A stretch of 8,325 nt of DNA from Zhenhengia yiwuensis (GCF_014384995.1 NZ_JACRSY010000064.1:1-8325), one strand, 5' to 3'. Shown: positions 1 through 5,811, counted from the stretch's first letter. Translations and numbers: made by a program. Notes: generated by a model from the letters alone, not told the origin.

Positions 1-118
1 TAGAGGCTGCTTGAAAAAAATATGCAGTTGGCGAACTATTCAATATGCCTTAAGGCATTGCTAGTAACATGCCCTTATAGGGCTAGAGCAAACCACCCGT
101 TAGACGGGTGGTTATGAT
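1..118 (+). mobile_element. Right end of an IS200/IS605-type element (partial), possible omega-RNA scaffold
   Basis: Three hairpins follow one another: a 14-base palindrome ATGCCTTAAGGCAT (45-58), GCCCT-TAT-AGGGC (71-83), and a perfect 10-bp stem with a three-base loop (91-113). No reading frame continues through the segment. Subterminal hairpins without long inverted repeats are typical of IS200/IS605 ends, and in TnpB-carrying members the RNA copy of this end is the scaffold of the guide (omega) RNA. In frame 3 the window opens with GAG GCT GCT TGA (3-14), which could be the last codons of a tnpB or tnpA gene lying to the left, but this is too short to identify. The exact right boundary is not visible; I place it a few bases past the last hairpin. 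A tandem-hairpin transcription terminator is the main alternative, though no T-tract follows on the plus strand. Confidence 0.5.
91..113. repeat. Perfect 10-bp hairpin with TAG loop
   Basis: Arms AACCACCCGT (91-100) and ACGGGTGGTT (104-113) pair without mismatch around a three-base loop. It is far more GC-rich than its surroundings. It ends five bases before the stop codon of the minus-strand small gene, so on that strand it could act as a weak terminator (only TTTGC follows). On the plus strand no T-run follows, which fits an insertion-sequence end better than a terminator. Confidence 0.75.
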
Positions 119-271
119 TTAGTTGATATGAGGGCTTTGGAAGCCTTCGCGAGGAACGGAGTGCTTTTTGTTGTTGCGATTATGATTTTGTGCTTCAGCA
201 GTAAGAGGAGTTTGGTAGTTGCATTTTTCCATACGTTTTTGTTTGTTATCTATTTGACTGTCTTTAGGCAT
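119..271 (-). CDS. Small hydrophilic protein of unknown function (50 aa)
   Basis: An open frame of 50 codons starts with ATG at 271 and stops with TAA at 119-121. AGGAGA (279-284, minus strand) lies seven bases before the start, which is optimal and makes a chance frame unlikely. The product begins MPKDSQIDNKQKRMEKC and ends REGFQSPHIN. It is rich in Asn, Lys, Gln and His, and has one cysteine (C17), no hydrophobic stretch and no signal peptide, so it should be cytosolic and possibly disordered. Size and composition recall small spore proteins of Firmicutes, but I recognise no family motif and that comparison is only a hint. The stop lies within a few bases of the presumed IS end, so the last residues may be altered or contributed by the insertion. 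It is divergent from the nadD-type gene. Confidence 0.6.
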   Translation of the reverse strand: MPKDSQIDNKQKRMEKCNYQTPLTAEAQNHNRNNKKHSVPREGFQSPHIN

Positions 272-360
272 CTTCAAGTCTCCTTTTAAGAAAATATATT
301 GTGCGTGTGGGTAATATCTAGGATGGTTTTTTAGGAGGAAATGTATACTGGAAATATAAG

Positions 361-412
361 ATAAGGGGGAATAAATAGTATGAAGTCAGAAGGAGTGGTA
401 AATAGTAAATGA
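361..412 (+). promoter_or_regulatory. Candidate leader ORF overlapping the nadD-type start
   Basis: AAGGGGGA (363-370) precedes an ATG at 380 by about ten bases. The frame encodes ten residues (MKSEGVVNSK) and stops with TGA at 410-412, overlapping the downstream ATG in an ATGA junction (409-412). The nadD-type gene's own AAGGAG (390-395) lies within this short frame, 13 bases from its start, which is rather long. Termination of the leader could therefore deliver ribosomes to the nadD start. No clear sigma-A promoter is visible in 272-360. This is inference; short frames arise easily by chance. Confidence 0.25.
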
Positions 413-1065
413 AAAGTATAGAAAAAGTGCTTGTCATTTTTGGAGGCTCTTTTAACCCACCAACGAACTCACACTTTTCTTTAGCGGAACAAATTTATTG
501 CAGTTTTGATGAAGTAGAGAAAGTTATTTTTATGCCTGTTTCTGATGCTTATCCTAAAAAGGATTTATTAGAAGCAAAATATAGAGTAAAGATGCTTGAG
601 CTTGTATGTAAACTTAATCCGCATTTCGAAGTTTCTACCCTAGAGGTAGATTCTCCGGTTTTACTAAGTAGTATAGATACTTTAAGAAGGATGCAAAAAG
701 CCTATGAGGATCATAAAATATGGCTTGTACTTGGAACAGATAATTTAAAAGTAATGACGTCATGGACTTGTTATAAAGAAATATTAGAAGGCTTTAGGTG
801 CCTTGTACTAGAAAGAGAGGACGATATATTAGAGCATATTATTGAACAAGATACCCTATTAAAACCGTACAAAGATCGATTTATTAAAATGAAGGAGAGC
901 ATACATAGTGATGAAAGTGCTACTTTATTACGTCAAAAGCTAAGAGAGGGCAAAAGTATTCGCTATATGTTACCTGATGAAGCATACTTTTATATAATAG
1001 AAAAGGGGCTTTACACGGTAGTGCCAACTTCTCATAATAAAATTGGGAATAATAATATACTATGA
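409..1065 (+). CDS. nadD: Nicotinate-nucleotide adenylyltransferase (NadD type)
   Basis: Predicted to transfer AMP from ATP to nicotinate mononucleotide, giving nicotinate adenine dinucleotide, the substrate of the NAD synthase encoded next. The 218-residue product fits the nucleotidyltransferase alpha/beta-phosphodiesterase family: GGSFNPPTNSH at 12-22 is the N-terminal GxFxPx(T/H)xxH nucleotide-binding motif, LGTDNL at 108-113 with W119 matches the central LGxDxL...W, and S170/T172/R175 followed by G181 and PD (189-190) match the C-terminal ISSTxxR...G...PD region. The T/HxGH motif reads TNSH, so Ser replaces the usual Gly, and the SSTxxR motif reads SATLLR, so this is a divergent member. 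Clostridia usually have another nadD near obg, so this may be a second copy. ATG 409 is the only reasonable start, since TAA lies directly upstream in frame. AAGGAG is 13 bases away. The tail after residue 205 is unconserved and overlaps the nadE promoter. Confidence 0.82.
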   Translation: MKSIEKVLVIFGGSFNPPTNSHFSLAEQIYCSFDEVEKVIFMPVSDAYPKKDLLEAKYRVKMLELVCKLNPHFEVSTLEVDSPVLLSSIDTLRRMQKAYEDHKIWLVLGTDNLKVMTSWTCYKEILEGFRCLVLEREDDILEHIIEQDTLLKPYKDRFIKMKESIHSDESATLLRQKLREGKSIRYMLPDEAYFYIIEKGLYTVVPTSHNKIGNNNIL

Positions 1066-1071
1066 TATAAT
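1043..1071 (+). promoter_or_regulatory. Extended -10 sigma-A promoter for nadE
   Basis: TTGGGA (1043-1048) and TATAAT (1066-1071) are 17 bases apart, and TGA directly before the -10 box makes a perfect TGnTATAAT extended -10. The promoter lies over the last codons and stop of the nadD-type gene, so nadE and the acetyltransferase can be transcribed independently of it. Predicted start is near 1078, about 75 bases before the nadE ATG. Confidence 0.6.
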
Positions 1072-1095
1072 AAAATTGAAAAACTGTGTACAAAG

Positions 1096-1127
1096 TATCT
1101 TTCTAAGATAAAAAGTGGATAACTTTT
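1096..1127 (+). repeat. Two adjacent small hairpins in the nadE leader
   Basis: TATCTT-TCT-AAGATA (1096-1110) is followed immediately by AAAAGT-GGATA-ACTTTT (1111-1127). Both stems are six perfect base pairs and AT-rich. They lie between the predicted nadE transcription start and its ribosome binding site. They could be operator half-sites or mRNA hairpins; no regulator or riboswitch class is recognised, and the stems are weak. Confidence 0.4.
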
Positions 1128-1153
1128 ACTAAAAAAGAAAGGAATTGTGGAAA

Positions 1154-1897
1154 ATGGAAAATAAACGATTAGAACATAGGCTGAATTGGATTCGTGAACG
1201 TGTAAAAGCTGCAGGTTGTACAGGTGTGGTAGTTGGTGAAAGTGGTGGTAAAGACTCCGCAACTGTTACAGCATTATGTGTACGTGCACTTGGCAAGGAG
1301 AACGTAGTAGGCATTACTATGCCATGTAATTCACTGAGTACAGATATGGAACATGCTCGTCTTGTAGCGGATGCATTTGGTATTAAGTTAATAGAAGTGA
1401 ATATTGGCGGTGCGTTTACAACACTTAAGAATACTATTATTAACGAACATGAGCTTAACGAACTTGCTGTAGCTAATATAAAACCACGTTTACGTATGAC
1501 TACACTTTATGCTGTAGCACAAACTTTAAATTATCTTGTAGTAGGTACAGATAATAAGAGTGAGATGGTAATGGGATACTTCACTAAATGGGGTGATGGT
1601 GGATATGATTTTAATCCACTTAGTGACCTTACAATGCAGGAAGTACTTGAACTAGGCAAAGAGTTAGGTGTACCAGAACCTATTCTTACAAAGGCACCAT
1701 CTGCTGGACTTTGGGAAGGACAAACAGATGAAAAAGAAATGGGTGTAACTTATAAAGCTATTGAAGAATACATCAAGACAGGTACAACTGACCCAGCATC
1801 TTTAGAAATTATTGAAAAAACAAATAAAAGAACAGCTCATAAACGTGAGATGCCATATATGTATAAAGGTTATAGCCAAGATGAATTGGATTATTAA
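1154..1897 (+). CDS. nadE: Ammonia-dependent NAD(+) synthase
   Basis: Amidates nicotinate adenine dinucleotide with ammonia, using ATP, to make NAD in the cytosol; EC 6.3.1.5. At 247 residues it is the short form without a glutaminase domain. SGGKDS at 30-35 is the ATP-pyrophosphatase P-loop. Further family signatures are NIKPRLRM (108-115, usually NIQARLRM), GTDNKSEM (131-138), GYFTKWGDGG (141-150), KAPSAGLW (180-187), TDEKEMG (191-197) and the C-terminal HKREMP (229-234). A TTG start at 1145 would sit only two bases from the AAAGGA (1138-1142) ribosome site. ATG 1154, eleven bases away, leaves room and matches the usual length, so I chose it. It follows the nadD-type gene, giving the last two steps of NAD synthesis side by side, and overlaps the next gene by 17 bases. 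Confidence 0.95.
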   Translation: MENKRLEHRLNWIRERVKAAGCTGVVVGESGGKDSATVTALCVRALGKENVVGITMPCNSLSTDMEHARLVADAFGIKLIEVNIGGAFTTLKNTIINEHELNELAVANIKPRLRMTTLYAVAQTLNYLVVGTDNKSEMVMGYFTKWGDGGYDFNPLSDLTMQEVLELGKELGVPEPILTKAPSAGLWEGQTDEKEMGVTYKAIEEYIKTGTTDPASLEIIEKTNKRTAHKREMPYMYKGYSQDELDY

Positions 1898-2321
1898 AAG
1901 ATTTGATGACCTAACACCTGTAGAAGTTTATGATATGATTAAGTTAAGATTAGAAGTTTTTATTGGTGAACAGGGTTGTTCTTATGAAGATTTAGATGAT
2001 AGAGATAAGCAGGCTTACCATATGTTTTTATATGATAAAGAGAATATTATTGCATACTGCCGTATACTTGATGCAGGTGTAGCTTATGAGGAAATGTCTA
2101 TAGGACGTGTATGTGTGCATAAAAATTATCGTAACCAAGGAATAGCAAAGAGTATGATACTTGAAGCACTTGAATTTGTGAAAAAACAGGTAAGTCATCC
2201 AACCATTAAAATTTCAGCACAAAGCTATATTATACCTTTTTATGAAAGTGTTGGTTTTGAGATTATATCAGAGCCTTATCTGGAAGAAGGTATTGAACAT
2301 AGGAAAATGAAATGGAAATAA
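1881..2321 (+). CDS. GNAT-family N-acetyltransferase, ElaA-like
   Basis: Predicted acetyl-CoA-dependent N-acetyltransferase of 146 residues, substrate unknown. It follows the E. coli ElaA pattern closely: an N-terminal WxxxxFDDLTPxEVYDMIKLR region with VFIGEQGCSYEDLD (26-39, compare VFVVEQNCPYQDID in ElaA), IGRVCVHKNYRNQGIA with the acetyl-CoA pyrophosphate loop RNQGIA at 84-89, AQSYIIPFYESVGF at 113-126, and EEGIEHRKM at 135-143. ATG 1881 is chosen because it gives the ElaA-like N terminus MNWIIKRF; any start further upstream would lie deep in nadE. It overlaps the 3' end of nadE by 17 bases in another frame, and an AAAGG lies eleven bases upstream, so translation is probably coupled to nadE. 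No functional link to NAD synthesis is known to me. Confidence 0.87.
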   Translation: MNWIIKRFDDLTPVEVYDMIKLRLEVFIGEQGCSYEDLDDRDKQAYHMFLYDKENIIAYCRILDAGVAYEEMSIGRVCVHKNYRNQGIAKSMILEALEFVKKQVSHPTIKISAQSYIIPFYESVGFEIISEPYLEEGIEHRKMKWK

Positions 2322-2386
2322 GATAATATAGCAAGTAGACATAACATATGGTATGATAGATGAAAAAGTTATTAATGGAGGATACT

Positions 2387-3004
2387 ATGGAACATATTGT
2401 AGTAATTGGTATGGCTGGAGGGACCGGATCTGGTAAAACAACTTTAGCGCATAAAATAAAAGAAGCTTTTGGTGATGATGTAGTCATGCTAAGTCATGAC
2501 TATTACTATAAATCTAATTCAGATTTACCTTTTGAAGAACGTGTAAAATTAAACTATGATCACCCTAATGCGTTTGATACAGATTTAATGATTGAACATA
2601 TTAGGGAACTTAAAAAAGGTAACGCAATCAGTCACCCAGTTTATTCTTTCGTAGAGCATACAAGGCTTGAGGAAGAAGTAGAAGTAAAGCCTGCTAAAGT
2701 TATTATTGTTGAGGGTATTTTAATCTTTGAAAACAGAGAGCTTTGTGACCTTTGTGATATTAAAGTATTCGTAGATACAGATGCAGATGTACGTATTCTT
2801 CGTCGCCTTATAAGAGACGTTAAAGATAGAGGCAGAGATATTGATTCTGTAGTGGAACAATATTTAAATACAGTTAAACCAATGCATGAACAATTCGTAG
2901 ATCCAAGTAAAAAAAGAGCGGATATTATTATCCCAGAAGGTGGCTTCAACTCGGTTGCTCTTGAAATGCTTTTAGAACGCATTAGAACTTTCATCAACAG
3001 ATAA
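2387..3004 (+). CDS. udk: Uridine kinase (uridine/cytidine kinase)
   Basis: Phosphorylates uridine and cytidine to UMP and CMP in pyrimidine salvage; EC 2.7.1.48. At 205 residues it matches the usual length. GGTGSGKT at 11-18 is the Walker A loop. HDYYYK (37-42), NYDHPNAFD (56-64), PVYSFVEHTR (84-93) and IIVEGIL (106-112) are the nucleoside-binding and Walker B-like signatures of the family, followed by RLIRDVKDRGRD (140-151) in the lid region and VDPSKKRADIIIPEGG (171-186). ATG 2387 has GGAGG (2377-2381) five bases upstream. An in-frame ATG at 2360 has no ribosome site and would add nine unconserved residues. It lies 65 bases after the acetyltransferase, with no terminator seen between, so it may be the last gene of the nadE operon. 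Confidence 0.95.
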   Translation: MEHIVVIGMAGGTGSGKTTLAHKIKEAFGDDVVMLSHDYYYKSNSDLPFEERVKLNYDHPNAFDTDLMIEHIRELKKGNAISHPVYSFVEHTRLEEEVEVKPAKVIIVEGILIFENRELCDLCDIKVFVDTDADVRILRRLIRDVKDRGRDIDSVVEQYLNTVKPMHEQFVDPSKKRADIIIPEGGFNSVALEMLLERIRTFINR

Positions 3005-3070
3005 AGGAAACTTACAAGCTGTATACTTTAAATTTAAAATGCATAAGCTATATTATATCTAAGAAATAAA

Positions 3071-3093
3071 TTAAGGCTTAAATTAAGACTTAA
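3071..3093. repeat. Two adjacent TTAAGnCTTAA palindromes upstream of buk
   Basis: TTAAGGCTTAA (3071-3081) and TTAAGACTTAA (3083-3093) are each perfect 5+1+5 palindromes, with centres 12 bases apart. With the following A they form a 12-bp tandem repeat matching at 11 of 12 positions. They lie in the 140-base gap between udk and buk, 52 bases before the buk ATG. Tandem palindromes at about one helical turn suggest cooperative binding of a dimeric regulator. An AT-rich candidate promoter (TTTAAA 3027-3032, TATATT 3049-3054) would start transcription just before them, as for an operator, but that promoter call is weak. The gap also holds an uninformative AT palindrome at 3027-3038. Confidence 0.45.
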
Positions 3094-3144
3094 AAGAACT
3101 ACATGATATTACACTAGAGTGATAAACTAGAGGAGACGTTAGCG

Positions 3145-4209
3145 ATGCCTAAATATAATATTTTAACAATCAATCCAGGATCAACATCAACAAAAATAGC
3201 TTTATTTAAAGACAATGAACTTGAATTTGAACAAGTATTAAGACATCCAGCAGAGGAGCTAAACCAATTTAGCAAACTCATCGATCAATATGAATACCGT
3301 AAAGAAAAAATTATTAACTTCCTTGAAGAAAAAAATATAACATTAAAAGACTTAGATGCTATTTCTTGTAGAGGGGGGTTAATTGGACCAATCCCAAGTG
3401 GAACATATACAATTAATGACAGCTTATTTACAAGACTTAGCACAGATGTGGTACATGCTTCTAACTTAGCAGGTATTATTGGTTACAACCTATCCAAAGA
3501 ATTAGATATTCCTTCTTATATTACTGACCCAGTAACAGTAGATGAGATGGCACCTATTGCAAAAGTAACAGGTATTCCAGGGATTGAAAGAAAAAGTAAA
3601 TTCCATGCACTTAACCAAAAAGCAATTGCAAGACGTGCTGCAAAACAACTTAATAGAAAATATGATGAAAGTAATTTCATTGTTATTCATATTGGTGGCG
3701 GTATCAGTATAGGGGCACATGAGAAAGGTAAAGTTATAGATGTAAATAACGTTATCGATGGTGATGGCCCAATGGCACCAACACGTGCAGGTTCTATTCC
3801 AGTAGAAGCCGTAATTGATTTATGCTTTTCTGGTAAATATACACGTACAGAACTTAAAGAATATGTATCTCAACGTGCAGGTCTTACAGATTATCTTGGA
3901 ACAAGCGATGTAAGAGATGTACAAGAGATGATGGAACAAGGTAATGAACAAGCTAAAATGCTTTATGAAGCAATGGCATATCAAATTTGTAAAAATGTAG
4001 GTGCAATGGCTACAGTATTAAAAGGCAAAATTGATGCTATCGTTGTAACAGGCGGTGTAGCTTATTCTAAACAATTCATACGTCTTCTTAAAGAACGTAT
4101 TGACTTCCTTGGAGAAGTAATTGTTATCCCTGGTGAAGAAGAAATGCTTGCTTTAGCAGAAGGTGCATTACGCGTTTTAACTGGCGAAGAAGAAGCTAAA
4201 ACAATATAA
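3145..4209 (+). CDS. buk: Butyrate kinase
   Basis: Reversibly converts butyryl-phosphate and ADP to butyrate and ATP, the energy-yielding last step of butyrate formation in the cytosol; EC 2.7.2.7. Its 354 residues match the family's usual length. It belongs to the acetokinase/sugar kinase fold: NPGSTSTK at 10-17 is the N-terminal phosphate loop, SCRGGL at 74-79, HIGGGISIG at 182-190 the second phosphate-binding loop, DGDGPMAPTRAG at 205-216, and VVTGGVAYS at 300-308 the adenosine region. Branched-chain acyl substrates are possible for this family. AGGAG (3131-3135) lies nine bases before the ATG. Phosphotransbutyrylase (ptb), its usual operon partner, is not in the window; udk lies upstream and a DUF4349 gene downstream. 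Codon use is like its neighbours. Confidence 0.96.
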   Translation: MPKYNILTINPGSTSTKIALFKDNELEFEQVLRHPAEELNQFSKLIDQYEYRKEKIINFLEEKNITLKDLDAISCRGGLIGPIPSGTYTINDSLFTRLSTDVVHASNLAGIIGYNLSKELDIPSYITDPVTVDEMAPIAKVTGIPGIERKSKFHALNQKAIARRAAKQLNRKYDESNFIVIHIGGGISIGAHEKGKVIDVNNVIDGDGPMAPTRAGSIPVEAVIDLCFSGKYTRTELKEYVSQRAGLTDYLGTSDVRDVQEMMEQGNEQAKMLYEAMAYQICKNVGAMATVLKGKIDAIVVTGGVAYSKQFIRLLKERIDFLGEVIVIPGEEEMLALAEGALRVLTGEEEAKTI

Positions 4210-4212
4210 AAT

Positions 4213-4286
4213 AAAATCCCCCTTTTTATCTTGAAATATTCTGATAAATGTGCAAGTATTAGGATATAAGATAAGGGGGGGTTTTT
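4213..4286 (+). terminator. Terminator-like hairpin that includes the next gene's ribosome binding site
   Basis: CCCCC (4218-4222) and TTATCTT (4226-4232) can pair with AAGATAA (4268-4274) and the G run (4275-4281), leaving a three-base bulge at 4223-4225 and a loop of about 35 bases. TTTTT (4282-4286) follows, giving the form of an intrinsic terminator for buk. The AAGGGGGGG arm is also the only Shine-Dalgarno sequence for the ATG at 4287, so folding would both stop transcription and hide the start site of the DUF4349 gene. The large loop makes terminator efficiency uncertain. Confidence 0.5.
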
Positions 4287-5189
4287 ATGTTTAAGAAGAA
4301 TAGAATTTTAATTGCTATCTTAACATTAGGAATGCTTATAACACTTGTAGCCTGTTCCTCTTCAAAGCAAACGAGCTCATCTGAAAGGCCAATAGAAGCT
4401 ACCAAAGAAGAAGTCAAAGAGGAGACAAGTATAGTAGTGGATGAAGTAGCAGATCAACAAGGAGGAATACAATTTAATACCAGTAGTCAGCTTAATAGAA
4501 AAGTTATCAAGACAGGAAGAATAGACCTTCAAACAAAGACATTTGATGATACAGTCCAAAATATTATGGACCATGTGAATGAAATAGGTGGATTTATTCA
4601 GAATTGCTCTATAGAAGGAAACAACTTATATAGTGAATATAATAGACGCTATGCCAACTTAAGTGTACGTATTCCTAATAAAGAATTTGATAAATTTATG
4701 AATGAAAGTAGTCAGTTTGGGAATGTAACCTCTAAGTCTATAGAAGGGGAAGATGTAACAGACCAGTACATGGATACAGAAATAAGACTTGAGACACTTG
4801 AGATTCAAGCAGAAAGGCTTAAAGAATTACTTAAACAAGCAGGGGACTTAGAAAAACTCTTTAAAATAGAACAAGAACTTGCTGATGTAACTTACCAAAT
4901 AGAATCTTTAAAGGGAACTTTAAAGAAATATGATAGTCTTATTGATTATTCTACTATAGAAATTAACGTAGAAGAAGCAGAGGTCTATGTACAACCTGCT
5001 AAAAAGGTTACTTTCTTAGATAAAATTAAAAAGACATTTATGGATTCGGTAGATGGACTGATTAATGTATTACAAGGTATTGTACTTGTTGTGATAGCTA
5101 TGATACCATTCCTTATTATTATTGCACCAGTTGCTCTTGTGGTTGCATGGATTATTATAAGAACGAATAGAAAGAAAAAAGAAAAGTAG
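4287..5189 (+). CDS. DUF4349-domain lipoprotein with C-terminal membrane anchor
   Basis: A 300-residue surface protein of unknown biochemical role. It begins with a lipoprotein signal peptide: KK near the N terminus, a hydrophobic core (7-20) and lipobox LVAC with the modified Cys at 23. A Ser/Glu/Lys-rich linker (24-68) leads into the DUF4349 domain (about 70-233): RKVIKTGRIDLQT, a GGFI turn (101-104), YANLSVRIP (122-130), then a helical, probably coiled-coil stretch (about 158-217) and DYSTIEINVEE (220-230). A single hydrophobic segment (about 261-291) followed by RTNRKKKEK suggests a membrane anchor with a cytoplasmic basic tail, so the domain lies outside, held at both ends. These features match DUF4349 proteins as I know them. 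Its ribosome site, AAGGGGGGG at 4273-4281, is part of a hairpin shared with the end of buk. Confidence 0.87.
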   Translation: MFKKNRILIAILTLGMLITLVACSSSKQTSSSERPIEATKEEVKEETSIVVDEVADQQGGIQFNTSSQLNRKVIKTGRIDLQTKTFDDTVQNIMDHVNEIGGFIQNCSIEGNNLYSEYNRRYANLSVRIPNKEFDKFMNESSQFGNVTSKSIEGEDVTDQYMDTEIRLETLEIQAERLKELLKQAGDLEKLFKIEQELADVTYQIESLKGTLKKYDSLIDYSTIEINVEEAEVYVQPAKKVTFLDKIKKTFMDSVDGLINVLQGIVLVVIAMIPFLIIIAPVALVVAWIIIRTNRKKKEK

Positions 5190-5195
5190 AATTTA

Positions 5196-5228
5196 AAGGC
5201 TCCAAGGTTGTGACATACCTTGGAGCTT
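5196..5228. terminator. Bidirectional intrinsic terminator
   Basis: GCTCCAAGGT (5199-5208) and ACCTTGGAGC (5217-5226) form ten perfect pairs around an eight-base loop, extended by flanking A/T bases. It sits between the convergent DUF4349 gene (stop 5187-5189) and the minus-strand gene whose stop is at 5227-5229. TTAATTAA follows on the plus strand and CCTTTAAATT on the minus strand, so both T-tracts are modest. Confidence 0.8.
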
Positions 5229-5754
5229 AATTAAGTTTAAGGTATTCATCAGATATAAGTTGAAATACACTACGATAAAGTATTTTTTCTGAACGTGTAG
5301 ACGTCATAAATAAAGGATTAAGAAAGTTATAAAAAGGTTTAAGCGAGTAAAAGGAGCTATTCTTCTCATTATAAAAATCTTGGATATGGATAGTACCTAA
5401 ATCACTAATGGAGAAATAGTAATGGGTTTTAGGAGTGCTGATATTGGATATGACACCAATATTGATAACAGTTTCATCATCTCTATACCCATCACCACGT
5501 GTCTTATAATAAGTAGGTGTAGCAATGAGATTTAGAAGAGTGTTAGCCAGTTCATTTGGAAGCTTAACCTCTTCCAAAATAGTATTTTGTAGGGCAGGTT
5601 GTGCAATAGCAACATAAACCTTTAGACTTTCACAAGGAATAGCGTTAGAGAGTTTAAGACGATTGGTTAAAAAATAGTAAAGAAGTAAATAAGCTAATAA
5701 GAGTAAGATGAGTAGGCACTTAAAGTATTTATTTTGGAGTAAGTTAGTTTGCAC
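5227..5754 (-). CDS. Membrane-anchored protein of unknown function (175 aa)
   Basis: I do not recognise a family. The protein has one strongly hydrophobic segment (about 12-30, leucine-rich) just after a short N terminus, then NRLK, suggesting an uncleaved signal anchor with about 145 residues outside the cell. The extracytoplasmic part holds Y/F-rich stretches, such as KTRGDGYRDDE (84-94) and a Tyr/Phe-rich region (about 111-149), and two Cys in total (13, 41). The start is GTG 5754: a strong AAGGAGGTG lies upstream, but with about 12 bases of spacing, longer than ideal, and no ATG is available in frame. It has its own TATAAT -10 box and ends at a bidirectional terminator, so it looks monocistronic. 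It is separated from fba by the fba terminator. Confidence 0.7.
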   Translation of the reverse strand: MQTNLLQNKYFKCLLILLLLAYLLLYYFLTNRLKLSNAIPCESLKVYVAIAQPALQNTILEEVKLPNELANTLLNLIATPTYYKTRGDGYRDDETVINIGVISNISTPKTHYYFSISDLGTIHIQDFYNEKNSSFYSLKPFYNFLNPLFMTSTRSEKILYRSVFQLISDEYLKLN

Positions 5755-5782
5755 TTTTAGTGAACACCTCCTTAAAAATTGT

Positions 5783-5811
5783 ATTATAAGTGTATTTGAT
5801 AGGGCATGATG
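5783..5811 (-). promoter_or_regulatory. Candidate promoter for the 175-residue membrane protein
   Basis: On the minus strand a consensus TATAAT lies at 5788-5783, about 28 bases before the start codon, immediately followed by the AAGGAGGTG ribosome site. The -35 position at 17-base spacing (5811-5806) reads CATCAT, a poor match, so an activator or another sigma factor may be involved. Confidence 0.4.

Noticed and set aside
333..364. AGGAGG followed by ATG and a seven-codon frame
   Set aside because: Spacing of two bases is too short for initiation and the frame is tiny; at most a gene remnant.
1084..1092. CTGTGTACA considered as a niacin-regulator (NiaR) operator upstream of nadE
   Set aside because: I cannot match it confidently to a known site and it lacks a clear symmetric partner.
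1145..1153. TTG start for nadE adding three residues
   Set aside because: The ribosome site would be only two bases away; ATG 1154 fits better.
1032..1314. Minus-strand open frames over the nadD/nadE junction, and similar ones at 2263-2487, 2641-2997, 3502-3720 and 4377-4574
   Set aside because: They overlap well-supported genes on the other strand and show no ribosome sites or family motifs.
1812..1880. Upstream start for the acetyltransferase within nadE
   Set aside because: The extra 23 residues are not family-like, and ATG 1881 gives the typical ElaA N terminus.
2360..2386. Upstream ATG for udk
   Set aside because: No ribosome site precedes it, whereas GGAGG lies five bases before ATG 2387.
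3027..3038. TTTAAATTTAAA palindrome after udk
   Set aside because: Simple A/T sequence expected by chance in this composition; no T-tract or GC stem to make a terminator.
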